DNA of 64,000 bases from the NCBI RefSeq assembly GCF_009455635.1, contig NZ_QPER01000001.1, forward strand, positions 3,720,001-3,784,000, in the 5' to 3' direction. The notes below the pieces were generated by a model. It was not told the DNA's origin and did no database searches. It worked only from the letters and a program-made list of their open reading frames with translations. The position numbers and the translations under genes are program-made. The stretch comes from Paraburkholderia agricolaris (GTDB lineage Bacteria > Pseudomonadota > Gammaproteobacteria > Burkholderiales > Burkholderiaceae). Of the stretch, positions 9,573 to 19,094 are shown piece by piece (the first letter of the stretch is position 1; every line of letters begins with the position of its first letter).

Positions 9573-10507
9573 TGCTGTCGCTTCCTCTGCTCGTTGCGCT
9601 GGCAACGGCGGGCGTCGCCGTCGACCGTTGGCTCGGCGAGCCGCGCACCGCGCATCCGCTGGTCGGCTTCGGCAAATGGGCGATGCGCCTCGAAAAGCGC
9701 TACAACACCGGCCGGCGCCTGCGCCTCAAAGGCTTGCTCGCGTGGTCGCTGGCGGTCATGCCGCCGGTGTTGATCGCCTGGATGCTGGTCTCCGTGCTGC
9801 CGTTTTTTGCGGCCTGCGCGGTCCATGTGGTGTTGCTGTGGTTCGCGCTCGGCGCACGCAGTCTGCACGATCACATCGCGCCGATCGCCCAAGCCCTGAC
9901 GCAACGCGATCTGGCACAGGCGCGGTTGCTGACCGCGCGCATCGTCTCGCGCGACACAACTCATGCCGACGAAGCGGCACTCGCGCGCGCCGCCGTCGAA
10001 TCGGCACTTGAGAACGGCAACGACGCAATCTTCGGCGCGCTGTTCTGGTTCGCAATCGCAGGCGGCCCGGGCGCTTTGGGGTTTCGTCTCGCCAATACGC
10101 TCGACGCCATGTGGGGCTACCGCACGTCGCGCTATTTGCGCTTCGGCTGGGCCGCGGCGCGCATCGACGACGTGCTCAACTGGATTCCCGCGCGCCTCAC
10201 CGCGGCAAGCTACGCGTTGCTCGGCGACACACGCACCGCGTTGCATTGCTGGCGCGAGCAGGCGCCGCGCTGGGACAGTCCGAATGCCGGGCCGGTCATG
10301 GCGTCCGGCGCGGGCAGCCTGAACGTATTGATCGGCGGACCCGCGGTCTATCACGGCGCACTTGAACACAGACCCACGCTGGGTTTCGGCCACCCCGCCA
10401 AGGCCAGCCATGTCACCGCCGCGTTGATGCTGGTTGAACGCACGGTCATTCTCTGGCTGGCGGTGCTGATCGTGCTGGCTTTGCTGAGTGTGCCCTTTCA
10501 TGCCTGA
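9569..10507 (+). CDS. cbiB: adenosylcobinamide-phosphate synthase
   Basis: CbiB attaches aminopropanol phosphate to adenosylcobyric acid. The 312-residue membrane protein shows DRWLGEPRTAHPLVGFGKW at the start, several hydrophobic segments, and ARAAVESALENGNDAIFGALFW plus ANTLDAMWGYR, the family core. It is translationally coupled to cobU by an ATGA overlap and overlaps the next gene by 8 bases, so cobU-cbiB-cobD-btuF form one operon. Confidence 0.95.
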   Translation: MMLSLPLLVALATAGVAVDRWLGEPRTAHPLVGFGKWAMRLEKRYNTGRRLRLKGLLAWSLAVMPPVLIAWMLVSVLPFFAACAVHVVLLWFALGARSLHDHIAPIAQALTQRDLAQARLLTARIVSRDTTHADEAALARAAVESALENGNDAIFGALFWFAIAGGPGALGFRLANTLDAMWGYRTSRYLRFGWAAARIDDVLNWIPARLTAASYALLGDTRTALHCWREQAPRWDSPNAGPVMASGAGSLNVLIGGPAVYHGALEHRPTLGFGHPAKASHVTAALMLVERTVILWLAVLIVLALLSVPFHA

Positions 10508-11537
10508 TCGAATGGCTGCTTATAAAAGCGATACCGGCACCCCGCTCAATGCCGTGGTCCACGGCGGCAATCTGCATGAAGCGGCACAGCGTTACGGCAT
10601 TCCTTACGCGCAATGGCTCGACCTGTCGACGGGTATCAATCCGCACGGCTATCCGGTGCCTCCGGTTCCCGCCGACGCCTGGCGCCGCCTGCCCGACGAA
10701 GGCGACGGCTTTGCCGCGTGTGCCGCGCGTTACTACGGCGCGCCCGATGCCGCGCATGTGCTGCCCGTGGCAGGAAGCCAGGCGGCGATTCGCGCGCTGC
10801 CCTCGTTACTGCCATGTGCCCGGGTTGGCATTGCGCCGCTCACTTACAGCGAATACGCACCCGCCTTCGAGCGAGCCGGACACCAGATCGTGCCGCTGGA
10901 TGTATCCTGGGACACCTTGCCCGAGCCGCTCACCCATGTGGTGGTCGTGAATCCAAACAATCCGACGGCTGAACATCTGAGCGCCGGCAAGCTGCTGCAC
11001 TGGCATGCACAACTCCGCACGCGCGGCGGCACGTTGCTAATCGACGAGGCCTTCGCCGATACGATGCCTTCGGCGTCGCTCGCAGCAAGCACCCATCATG
11101 ATGGGCTGATCGTGTTACGTTCGCCGGGAAAATTCTTCGGGCTCGCCGGTGTGCGCGCGGGTTTCGTCCTCGGCGCACCAGCTTTGCTCGACGCATTGCG
11201 CCACAGGCTCGGGGCGTGGACCGTTAGCGGTCCAGCTCGGCACGCTGTCAAAGCCGCGTTTGAAGACCCGGCGTGGCAGCAACAGATGCGCACACGGCTA
11301 GATACCGAAAGCGCCCGTCTGGTGAGTCTGTTGCATGCACAGGGTTTCGCTACACGGAGCACGCCCCTTTTCGCGTGGACCGATGACGCGCACGCCGCGG
11401 CACTGCATGAAGCATTAGCGCAACGTGGCGTGTGGTCACGCCTCTTCACGGCGAAGGGCAGCGTGCGCTTCGGGTTGCCCGCAAGCGAAGCCGAATGGAT
11501 GCGTTTCGAAGAAAGTTTGCGCGAGGCGGTTCGATGA
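10500..11537 (+). CDS. cobD: threonine-phosphate decarboxylase
   Basis: This PLP enzyme makes (R)-1-amino-2-propanol phosphate, the substrate of CbiB encoded just upstream. The 345-residue aminotransferase-fold protein shows VVHGGNLHEAA, LDLSTGINPHG, VNPNNPTAEH, LIDEAFAD and the PLP-lysine segment SPGKFFGLAGVRAG. The start at 10500 overlaps the cbiB stop. Naming differs between systems (cobD in Salmonella, cobC in Pseudomonas); the family is clear. Confidence 0.93.
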   Translation: MPDRMAAYKSDTGTPLNAVVHGGNLHEAAQRYGIPYAQWLDLSTGINPHGYPVPPVPADAWRRLPDEGDGFAACAARYYGAPDAAHVLPVAGSQAAIRALPSLLPCARVGIAPLTYSEYAPAFERAGHQIVPLDVSWDTLPEPLTHVVVVNPNNPTAEHLSAGKLLHWHAQLRTRGGTLLIDEAFADTMPSASLAASTHHDGLIVLRSPGKFFGLAGVRAGFVLGAPALLDALRHRLGAWTVSGPARHAVKAAFEDPAWQQQMRTRLDTESARLVSLLHAQGFATRSTPLFAWTDDAHAAALHEALAQRGVWSRLFTAKGSVRFGLPASEAEWMRFEESLREAVR

Positions 11538-12445
11538 TTCCATGCCTGCGTTTCTCCATCGCCACGGCGCTTGTCGCGATCGCCCTGCACGCGCACGCCG
11601 CCATCACCGTTACCGACGACACCGGCGCAACGGTCACCCTGTCCGCGCCCGCGCAGCGCGTCATCAGTCTCGCGCCGCATGTCACCGAGTTACTGTATGC
11701 CGCCGGCGGTGGTTCAAAACTGGTCGGCGCAGTGTCCTATAGCGACTATCCGCCTGAGGCGAAGCAGTTGCCGCGCGTCGGCGATAACAAGGCGCTCGAC
11801 CTCGAACGGATCATCGCGTTGAAGCCCGATCTGATTGTCGTATGGCGGCATGGCAACGCGCAGCGCCAGCTCGATCGCCTGCGTGAAATGCATGTGCCGT
11901 TGTTCTTCAGCGAGCCGCATCATCTCGACGACGTTGCCGTGTCGCTGATCAAGCTCGGGCAATTGCTCGGCACGTCGCCGGCCGCCAATGCAGCCGCAGC
12001 GGCATACCGTCAGGACATCGCGCGCTTGCGCACGCAATATGCCGGCCGCCCGCGTGTCAGCGTGTTCTACCAGGTTTGGGATCAACCGTTGATGACGCTC
12101 AACGGCGAACACATGATCAGCGACGTGATCGCGTTATGCGGCGGCAACAATGTGTTTGCGAAACTCGAGCCGCTGGTGCCGACCGTTTCGACTGAAGCGG
12201 TGCTCGCGGCGAATCCAGAAGCGATCTTCACTGCTGCGCCCGGCGCGACCAGGCCGGATGCCCCCTTGCCGCAGCTCGACACATGGCGTGCATGGCCGAA
12301 TCTGAAGGCAGTGGCAAACAACAATCTGTTCGCGATCGACGGCGATCTGATCAACCGGCCGGCGCCGCGTATCGCGCAAGGGGCGAAGCAGATGTGCGAA
12401 GACCTCGAACTGGCGCGCTCGCGGAGGAAGAGCGGCGCGCAGTGA
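11534..12445 (+). CDS. btuF: BtuF-like periplasmic B12-binding protein
   Basis: The 303-residue protein has a signal peptide ending around HAHA and a class III substrate-binding fold: RVISLAPHVTELLYAAG, then DLERIIALKPDLIVVW, and a late NLFAIDGDLINRPAPRI. BtuF delivers cobalamin to the BtuCD importer, whose genes lie 5 kb away on the other strand. It overlaps cobD by ATGA and ends the operon. A siderophore-binding role is possible by family, but the context favours B12. Confidence 0.88.
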   Translation: MIPCLRFSIATALVAIALHAHAAITVTDDTGATVTLSAPAQRVISLAPHVTELLYAAGGGSKLVGAVSYSDYPPEAKQLPRVGDNKALDLERIIALKPDLIVVWRHGNAQRQLDRLREMHVPLFFSEPHHLDDVAVSLIKLGQLLGTSPAANAAAAAYRQDIARLRTQYAGRPRVSVFYQVWDQPLMTLNGEHMISDVIALCGGNNVFAKLEPLVPTVSTEAVLAANPEAIFTAAPGATRPDAPLPQLDTWRAWPNLKAVANNNLFAIDGDLINRPAPRIAQGAKQMCEDLELARSRRKSGAQ

Positions 12446-12481
12446 TGTCGCGGAGAAAGTCGTGTCGCGAGATGTACCCGG

Positions 12482-13897
12482 TTAGTACGAGACCGCGTCA
12501 GTCCGCTTGAACGGCCAGCGCTCGAATTCGGAAAGCCGCAATCGATAGCGCGCGACATTGCCGAGATAGAGTTGATCGAGATCAGACTGGATCGCGTCGA
12601 CGAACAGAGAGATATCCGCCGCGTCCATCCGGCCCTGTGCGAGCGTTTCGATCTCGCCACGCGTGCCGGCAAGGCCGCCGCGAATCACCTCCTGCACTAC
12701 CTCGATCAACGCATTGCGATACTTGAGCCGGAACGCGTCCGGCTCACCGATCGATTGTCGAATCGCGAGATAACGTTGACAGGAGCGCTCGTACGCCCAG
12801 ATAAAAACATCGCGCAACAGCTCGACACGATTGCCTTCGTACACGCCGAGCGTGCCGTCCACGTAGGCCTTTTCGGGAACGTCGATGAACGACAGCGGAC
12901 ACAGATTCTTCCGGACGAGCGGGATATTCGCAGTCAGACGCGAGACCCGTTTGTTGACATCTTCGAACGGCTGCAGATACGGCAGGTGCACCATGCCGAA
13001 GAAAGCCTGCTCGAAGGGGTCTTCGATCTGGGCGGCCTTGTCTAACACTGCCTCGAAACACTCCGCGATCTGCTGAGGCACCGCAAGCGGAAAAAATACC
13101 GTGCCGCTGATCTCCACTTCGCGCGCGCGCAAACGGCCGCTCGCGAACGGGTCGGACATCAGGTTGTCCGAGAGAATCGCATGCAGGTTCAGGACGGTGA
13201 ATCGATTGAAGCCCACTTCGTCCGCGCTCTCGACGATCATTTCGATCGCGGCCTTATGATTCAGGATCATCTGCGTTTCCTGAGCGCCCTTGCCTTCCGC
13301 GATGTGCCCTTGCTCGATTAACCGTACGGTATCGAGCCGCGTATAGGTATTGCCCTCCAGCCGCGACGAAGCCCATGACAAATCGATCAGAAGCCTGCTC
13401 ATGATGCCGCGCGCGTATGTACCCGCCGGACGCACGTCCGCCGATGTGCGCCCCCATTCGTGCAGGCGTGCACGCTGCGCTTGCGACAAATACGCGTCCT
13501 GGTTTGGACGATAGCGTTCGAGAAACGCGCGGTTATAACCAACCGGCCGGCGTTCGTGCAGCGGCCTGTTCACTTCTGCGCGCACCTCGAGACCCGCACT
13601 CGACACGGGTATGTAAGCCTCGCCGGCAGTGCTTGTGCCGCTGACGATCGGAGCCGGGAACACTGCCGCGCTGGGGGCGGAAACCTGCTTATAGGCGACG
13701 GCGCGGCCGGCGCCTTCCGAAACGATCCGGCCAGCTTCGAGCAATGCGTCGAGACGACGTTGCAGCGTGCGACGCGGCATGGGATGGCGGCGCACGGCAA
13801 GCGCGGTGGCAAGCGCACGAATACTCTGGCCCTCAGCGCTTGCGGCGATGAGTTGCTCGATCAGATCCAGTTCCTGTTTGATGCCATTGCTGTTCAT
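12482..13897 (-). CDS. Fic-fold protein with degenerate active site and HTH
   Basis: Read from the ATG at 13897 (SD AGGG about 10 bases upstream), the product has 471 residues. The first ~90 look like a winged-helix DNA-binding domain (ALAVRRHPMPRRTLQRRLDAL). The middle has Fic-family segments (SSRLEGNTYTRLDT, NLHAILSD). At the active site the motif is QPFEDVNKR (residues 309-317): Gln replaces the catalytic His, Val and Lys replace the two Gly, and Asn315 and Arg317 remain. Standard AMP transfer is therefore unlikely, and a regulatory or ligand-sensing role fits better. The frame reaches an ATG-like start at 13969, but that lies inside the operator repeats. It interrupts the cobalamin genes. 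Confidence 0.82.
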   Translation of the reverse strand: MNSNGIKQELDLIEQLIAASAEGQSIRALATALAVRRHPMPRRTLQRRLDALLEAGRIVSEGAGRAVAYKQVSAPSAAVFPAPIVSGTSTAGEAYIPVSSAGLEVRAEVNRPLHERRPVGYNRAFLERYRPNQDAYLSQAQRARLHEWGRTSADVRPAGTYARGIMSRLLIDLSWASSRLEGNTYTRLDTVRLIEQGHIAEGKGAQETQMILNHKAAIEMIVESADEVGFNRFTVLNLHAILSDNLMSDPFASGRLRAREVEISGTVFFPLAVPQQIAECFEAVLDKAAQIEDPFEQAFFGMVHLPYLQPFEDVNKRVSRLTANIPLVRKNLCPLSFIDVPEKAYVDGTLGVYEGNRVELLRDVFIWAYERSCQRYLAIRQSIGEPDAFRLKYRNALIEVVQEVIRGGLAGTRGEIETLAQGRMDAADISLFVDAIQSDLDQLYLGNVARYRLRLSEFERWPFKRTDAVSY

Positions 13898-13933
13898 GCG
13901 CGCCACCCTTGAGCCTATGTGACGCGATAAGTC

Positions 13934-14009
13934 ATAATCGCGCCACTTTTTCTTGTAATTGTGGCACAAATCGAGATAATCGCGCCACTTTTAATTCACA
14001 AAGTGGCGC
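13934..14009. promoter_or_regulatory. operator-like repeat array upstream of the Fic-like gene
   Basis: The 17-mer ATAATCGCGCCACTTTT occurs at 13934-13950 and again at 13976-13992, 42 bases apart. The second copy forms an inverted repeat with AAAGTGGCGC at 14000-14009 (10-base arms, 8-base spacer). A looser GTGGCAC lies at 13961-13967. The array is 37 to 112 bases upstream of the gene's start and suits binding of its own HTH domain. Confidence 0.55.
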
Positions 14010-14100
14010 AATTTAGGCTTTCCGCGACAAATTTCCCCTAAAAATGTCACGATTAAAGTGGAGGCTGTCGCAATTCAGGAGCAAGAGCGAACGCCCGCTT

Positions 14101-14691
14101 TCAGGCATTCCACCGCACCAACGACCACTGTTGCGCACCCTCGTCCCTGCGCAGCCAGACAATCCCTGTCATCTCCAGCGACCAGCGCAGACAGCGCTCC
14201 AGCGGCACGTCCAGCGCCAGCGAAGCGATCGCCCGCATAACGCCGGCATGCGTGACCACGTAGGCCGGCGACAGCTCGCGTGTCTGCGCGAACGCGTCGA
14301 ACCACGCCCGCACTCGCGCGACGAATTGCGCAACGCTCTCGCCGCCATGCGCACGCGCATGTTCGAAGTTGGCCGCCCAGTCGTCGAGCAACGCACGATC
14401 GATCGCGTCCCAGCGACGCTGCTCCCAATCGCCGAAGTTCATTTCCTGCAGACGATCATCATGGCTGAGCGCACAACCGAAATCGTTCGCCATGGCGGCG
14501 GCGAGCGCCGAGCAACGCATCAGCGGACTCGATATGAACACCCGTGGCGCCGGCACTTGCAGCGTGGCGAGTTTCAACGCAAGCGCGGTTGACGAAACTT
14601 CCACATCTTCGGCAAGCGCGATGTCGCTTTGGCCGTAGCAAACACCCGCGTCGAGCGCGACGGCGGGATGACGGATCAGGACGATATCCAT
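14101..14691 (-). CDS. cobC: alpha-ribazole phosphatase
   Basis: This histidine-phosphatase-fold enzyme removes the phosphate from alpha-ribazole-5'-phosphate (or from adenosylcobalamin phosphate) in lower-ligand assembly. The 196-residue protein has the phospho-histidine motif as IRHP near residue 6, SSPLMRCSALA, EMNFGDWEQR and VTHAGVMRAI. Its start overlaps cobS by 16 bases and it is the last gene of the btuC-cobC unit. The common RHG is RHP here, as in other cobC proteins. Confidence 0.92.
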   Translation of the reverse strand: MDIVLIRHPAVALDAGVCYGQSDIALAEDVEVSSTALALKLATLQVPAPRVFISSPLMRCSALAAAMANDFGCALSHDDRLQEMNFGDWEQRRWDAIDRALLDDWAANFEHARAHGGESVAQFVARVRAWFDAFAQTRELSPAYVVTHAGVMRAIASLALDVPLERCLRWSLEMTGIVWLRRDEGAQQWSLVRWNA

Positions 14692-15452
14692 GCAAGCCCC
14701 AGCAGATAGATGCTCAGCTCAAGAATCTGTTGTGCGAAGCCCAGACAGTCGCCGGTATAGCCGCCGATCCGCCTGACGAAATAACGCCCCATGACAAACC
14801 GCAGCCCCGCGAGCACGACGATTGCCGCGCCGGCAAAACGCCAATCCGGCAGACCGGGCCCGTTCGGCCAGAGCAACAACGGCAAACCGAATACCGCTGC
14901 GCAGAGCAACGCGGACCCGCTCAAACGTTGTGCGACCGGTTTGGCTTTGCCTTCGGCGCGCACGTAGTCGAGCGTGGCCAGATAGCTGATGGCAAACACA
15001 CGGCTCGCCGCATGCGCGGCAATCATCAGACTCGCGGCGCGTACCGGCGGCAGTGCGGTGAGCGTTTGCCATTTCAGTGCTAGCGCGATCACGAGCGCGA
15101 TGGCGCCGAAAGCACCGATGCGCGAATCATGCATGATGCGCAACACGTCCTCGCGCGTATAGGCGCCCCCGAACGCATCGGCGCAATCAGCGAGTCCGTC
15201 CTCATGAAACGCGCCGGTGACGAGAAGCGACGCAGCCATCGACAGCAGCACCGCCACGCCTGCGGGAAAGACCTGCAAGGCCGCGAGATAAACCAGCGCG
15301 CTCAATCCGCCGATCAACAAACCGACCAGCGGAAAATAACGCGCCGCCGCATTCAGATAATGTGGCTCATAGCCAACCCAGCGCGGCACCGGCACGCGCG
15401 TGAAATAGCCGAGCGCCGTGAAGAAATAGCGCAGTTCCGCAAGCGGGTTCAT
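14676..15452 (-). CDS. cobS: adenosylcobinamide-GDP ribazoletransferase
   Basis: CobS condenses adenosylcobinamide-GDP with alpha-ribazole to complete the nucleotide loop. The 258-residue protein has several membrane segments, FFTALGYFTRVPVP at the start and the acidic FHEDGLADCADAFGG motif near residue 80. It sits between cobT and cobC; 63 bases separate it from cobT. Confidence 0.95.
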   Translation of the reverse strand: MNPLAELRYFFTALGYFTRVPVPRWVGYEPHYLNAAARYFPLVGLLIGGLSALVYLAALQVFPAGVAVLLSMAASLLVTGAFHEDGLADCADAFGGAYTREDVLRIMHDSRIGAFGAIALVIALALKWQTLTALPPVRAASLMIAAHAASRVFAISYLATLDYVRAEGKAKPVAQRLSGSALLCAAVFGLPLLLWPNGPGLPDWRFAGAAIVVLAGLRFVMGRYFVRRIGGYTGDCLGFAQQILELSIYLLGLAWISS

Positions 15453-15515
15453 GAGCGAACCGGACGCGCGCTTCTATACGAAGGCGCTTCGTACGGTGGC
15501 GCTTTATGCAATGTG

Positions 15516-16577
15516 TCAAGCATCGCGATTCGCAACCCCGGCCGATTCGAAGCTCGCCATTTCGTTGACGAACGCCACCGCCGCCCGCAGCAGCGGCACC
15601 GCGAGCACCGCCCCCGTGCCTTCGCCGAGACGCATATCGAGCGAAAGCAATGGCAACGCGCCGAAATGATCGAGCATGCGCCGGTGCCCCGCCTCGTTCG
15701 ACGCATGCGCGAACACACAATACTCGCGTACCTTCGGTGCGAACGCATCGGCTGCCAGCAATGCCGACGTCGCAATGAAACCGTCGACGAGGATTGTCAT
15801 ACGCGCCTGCGCGGCGGCGAGGTATGCGCCTGTCATCATGGCGATTTCGAAGCCGCCGAAGGTGGCGAGCACGTCGAGCGGATCGTTGGAAACGGCATGA
15901 TGCGCGAGTGCCGAAGCCAGTACGTTGCGTTTTTTCGCCAGCCCGGCATTGTCCAGACCCGTGCCGCGTCCAACGCATTCGTCGATCGGCACGCCGCATA
16001 GGCGGCTCATCAGACAAGCGGCCGACGACGTATTCGCAATGCCCATCTCGCCGAAGCCGATCACATTGGTGCCGAGCGCCAGATGATGCCGCACCCGCGC
16101 CGCGCCCGCCTGCATCGCGGCCAGCGCCTGTTCGCGCGTCATCGCGGGTTCATGCGCGAAGTTGCGCGTGCCGGGCGCGACCGGGATATCGATAAGACCG
16201 TCAGTGGACGGCAGCGGCGTAGCAATACCTGAGTTGACCACTTCGAGCTCGACGCCGCAAACGCGGCTCAAGGCATTGATCGCCGCGCCACCGGCCAGAA
16301 AGTTGGCGACCATTTGCGCGGTCACTGCTTGCGGATAAGGACTCACGCCCTCCTGCGCAATGCCGTGGTCGCCGGCGAACACGATCATCGCCGGGCGTTC
16401 GACCGTGGGATGCGTCGTACGCTGGATCAGCCCCAACTGGCGTGCGAGTGTCTCGAGCCGTCCAAGACTGCCGGGCGGCTTGGTCTTGGTATCGATAATG
16501 TGTTGCAGTTCGGCACGCAGCGTTTGATCGAGCGGTTCGACATCGGTCAATCCCGGCACAGCTGATAAAAAAGTCAT
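15516..16577 (-). CDS. cobT: nicotinate-nucleotide:DMB phosphoribosyltransferase
   Basis: CobT moves ribose phosphate from nicotinate mononucleotide to dimethylbenzimidazole, giving alpha-ribazole phosphate, which CobC and CobS then use. The 353-residue length fits. Visible are TKPPGSLGRLE near residue 35, VFAGDHGI, GEMGIANTSSAA and the GRGTGLD region. The product includes the C-terminal DMRLGEGTGA segment with the catalytic-type Glu. Confidence 0.96.
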   Translation of the reverse strand: MTFLSAVPGLTDVEPLDQTLRAELQHIIDTKTKPPGSLGRLETLARQLGLIQRTTHPTVERPAMIVFAGDHGIAQEGVSPYPQAVTAQMVANFLAGGAAINALSRVCGVELEVVNSGIATPLPSTDGLIDIPVAPGTRNFAHEPAMTREQALAAMQAGAARVRHHLALGTNVIGFGEMGIANTSSAACLMSRLCGVPIDECVGRGTGLDNAGLAKKRNVLASALAHHAVSNDPLDVLATFGGFEIAMMTGAYLAAAQARMTILVDGFIATSALLAADAFAPKVREYCVFAHASNEAGHRRMLDHFGALPLLSLDMRLGEGTGAVLAVPLLRAAVAFVNEMASFESAGVANRDA

Positions 16578-16616
16578 AGACGTTTCAAACAGAAAGAGTG
16601 TGTTTTTATAAAGCGC

Positions 16617-17456
16617 TTAGCCTGCTGATATGTCATCAGCCGCAAGCGATTCGTGACCTGAGCGCGGCGCGGGAATCAGCGCCTCATGCTCGCCGTCGCG
16701 AATCAGAATCAAGGGATAGCCGAACGCCCGGCTCGTCAGCGTGGGCGTCAGCACGTCGTGAACCGGTCCGGCATACGCGCCGCCATTGCCGTCGAGCAGC
16801 AGCGCATGTGTCGCGAAGCGCCGCGCGAGATTCAAGTCATGACACGAAAACATCACTGTACGCCGAGGCTTGCGCGTCCAGGCGGTCAGCGCTTCCAGAC
16901 AATCGATCTGGTGGTGCAGATCCAGATGCGAGAGCGGTTCGTCGAGCAGCAACAACGGTGCCTCCTGGCACAACACGGCTGCCAGCGCGACGCGTTGCCG
17001 TTCGCCACCCGAGAGGGAGAGCACGTCGCGCGCAGCAAATGCGGCGAGGCCCAACCCATCGAGCGCGGCATGCGCGGCAGCACGATCGGCCTCGCTTTCC
17101 CACCCCCAGCCCGTCAGATGCGGAAAGCGGTTCAGCATCACGATGTCGAGCACGCTCGCGCTGAAAGCATCCGCTGCGCTTTGCGGCATCAGCGCGCGAC
17201 GCTGCGCGAGCGGCAACGGCTGCCAGTCGGCGAGACGCACGCCGTCGAGTTTGACATGGCCCGCCGACGGCTGCGCCAGACCGGCGAGCGTGGAGAGCAA
17301 GCTTGTCTTGCCCGCACCGTTCGGCCCGGCAATGCACCAGATCTCGCCGGCGTAGAACGTGTGCGTGAACGCGTCGAGCAAGGTGCGCATGCCCGCGCGC
17401 AAGGTCAGGCGTTGCGCGCTGAGCGCCACATCGGGGAGGTCGTGCGGATTCATCAT
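16617..17456 (-). CDS. btuD: B12 ABC transporter ATPase
   Basis: The ATPase has Walker A GPNGAGKTSLL, signature LSGGERQRVALA, Walker B LLLLDEPLSHLD and the H-loop SCHD. The ATG at 17456 overlaps the btuC stop (ATGATGA) and gives 279 residues; an upstream TTG at 17480 is possible but less likely. With BtuC and BtuF it would import cobalamin across the inner membrane. The family also serves siderophores, so the substrate rests on its place between btuC and cobT behind a cobalamin riboswitch. Confidence 0.88.
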   Translation of the reverse strand: MMNPHDLPDVALSAQRLTLRAGMRTLLDAFTHTFYAGEIWCIAGPNGAGKTSLLSTLAGLAQPSAGHVKLDGVRLADWQPLPLAQRRALMPQSAADAFSASVLDIVMLNRFPHLTGWGWESEADRAAAHAALDGLGLAAFAARDVLSLSGGERQRVALAAVLCQEAPLLLLDEPLSHLDLHHQIDCLEALTAWTRKPRRTVMFSCHDLNLARRFATHALLLDGNGGAYAGPVHDVLTPTLTSRAFGYPLILIRDGEHEALIPAPRSGHESLAADDISAG

Positions 17457-18508
17457 CGGCGCCTGCGCAGCAGCATCCAAAGAAACACCGGCACACCGAC
17501 GATCGATGTGATCACGCCGACCGGCAATTGCGCCGGCGCAATCACGGTACGCGCGATCAGATCCGCTCCCATCACCGCGACACCGCCACCGAGCGCCGCG
17601 GCCGGCAACAGCATGCGCTGGTCGTTGCCGAACGCGAGCCGCAACATATGCGGTACGACAAGGCCGACAAAACCGATGGTGCCCGCCGTCGTCACTGCGG
17701 CGGCAGCCGCGAGCGACGCCACCAGATAGACACGCAAGCGCAGCGGCATCACGGCGACGCCGAGTGTCTGCGCAGCGGCGTCACCCCGCAGCAGTACATT
17801 CAGCCGCGGCGCCGCGGGGACGATCGCCACCAGCACGACGGCCAGCGCAACAAGCGCCACCCACGGCATCGCGCCGCCGTTCAGATCGCCGGTCAGCCAG
17901 AACAACATACCGCGCAGCCGATTATCCGGCGCGAGGTTGAGCAGCAAGGTAAGGACGGCGCCCCAACCCGCCGCGATCACCGCGCCGGTCAGCAGCAAAC
18001 GCGGCGACGTATCCTGCGGCTCGCCCCGCCACAACTCACGGCGTGCAAGCCCGAGCACCAGCAGGATCGACACGAGCGCGCCGGCGAACGCGCTGGCGTC
18101 GACGATCCACCACGCGCAGCCGGCGATCATCGCGACCAGCGCGAATGTGGCCGCCCCGCCCGACACACCCAATACATAGGGCTCGGCCAAGGGGTTGCGC
18201 AACAGCACTTGCAGCAGCGCACCGGCCAGCGCCAGCAGCGCGCCGCACGCGAAGCCGGCCAACGCGCGCGGCAAACGCAGCGTGCGCACGATCTCGCCGG
18301 CAAGATCGGCGGACTCGACATGCGTCACATGCGACGGCAGCAGCGCCGCCAACACGCGCGCGGGTGCAAGCGACACACTGCCGAGCGCGAGCGACGCCAT
18401 CAGCACAGCCAGCGCAATTCCCGCGAGCGCGAACCAGATCGCGGCCGCGCGCTTCGCGTTCATCACGCGCATCGTGTTTGTGGGCATCGGACTCGAGCCG
18501 CGGTTCAT
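17453..18508 (-). CDS. btuC: B12 ABC transporter permease
   Basis: The 351-residue FecCD-family permease has about ten membrane segments, the RLPRALAGFACGALLALAGA helix, QVLLRNPLAEPYVLGVSGGA, and the coupling region GTIGFVGLVVPHMLRLAFG. It starts 27 bases after the end of the btuB remnant, so it still shares that riboswitch-controlled transcript. The start is uncertain: M1, M8, M13 or M16 could serve. Confidence 0.9.
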   Translation of the reverse strand: MNRGSSPMPTNTMRVMNAKRAAAIWFALAGIALAVLMASLALGSVSLAPARVLAALLPSHVTHVESADLAGEIVRTLRLPRALAGFACGALLALAGALLQVLLRNPLAEPYVLGVSGGAATFALVAMIAGCAWWIVDASAFAGALVSILLVLGLARRELWRGEPQDTSPRLLLTGAVIAAGWGAVLTLLLNLAPDNRLRGMLFWLTGDLNGGAMPWVALVALAVVLVAIVPAAPRLNVLLRGDAAAQTLGVAVMPLRLRVYLVASLAAAAAVTTAGTIGFVGLVVPHMLRLAFGNDQRMLLPAAALGGGVAVMGADLIARTVIAPAQLPVGVITSIVGVPVFLWMLLRRRR

Positions 18509-18535
18509 CGAGGCGTTCTCATGCCAGTACCTTCT

Positions 18536-19065
18536 TCACTGCTGCCACCCAACCGTGAGATACGCACCGCGCCGCAGCGAGGTATACGAGTAGGCTGTTT
18601 CATAGTCCTTGTTCAACAGGTTCCGGATCCGCGCGGCGACGTAGCAGACCTTCGTGATGTTGGCGTAGCGCGTCTGCATCTCTCCGTCTTGCGCGCATGA
18701 CAGATCCACGCTCCTTCGATCCGCTGCAGGTTCACACAACTACCGCTCCCCGGCAGGTGAATGCCGGACAAGACTTGCGGGTAGTCGATCGGATTCGAAT
18801 AGCTTGCAGTCGCCTTCCAACGCCGGGTGACGTCGAAGCCGTAGCCGAGATAGTAACTGCTCACGCAGCCAAAACCGGAATACTGGCCGCGCCATGGACT
18901 AGGCCGAATCTGGCCGGCCTGAAAGGGCACACGGCACGCTTTGCCGTAGCTGCCGTTGCCGTGGCGCTCGTATTCCTCGCTCGTATTCCTTTTACGGTTG
19001 AGCTTGTGACGCAGCGAAATCAGGCCGTTTTCGTTCGGCTTAGCGTTGGGTGATGGGGCCATTTT
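18536..19065 (-). pseudogene. btuB: decayed btuB (B12 TonB-dependent receptor)
   Basis: Only pieces of the beta barrel remain, in different frames. YYLGYGFDVTRRWKATASYS, about 220-280 bases downstream of the riboswitch, resembles a barrel strand pair. The last 34 residues (ARIRNLLNKDYETAYSYTSL, then RRGAYLTVGWQQ) match the C-terminus of TonB-dependent receptors. The signal peptide, TonB box and plug domain are missing, and no single frame joins the pieces. A functional receptor cannot be made. The position directly after a cobalamin riboswitch identifies it as btuB. Confidence 0.72.
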
Positions 19066-19094
19066 TCCGCGTTTGAGCGGGGACGTCCCTCGCC

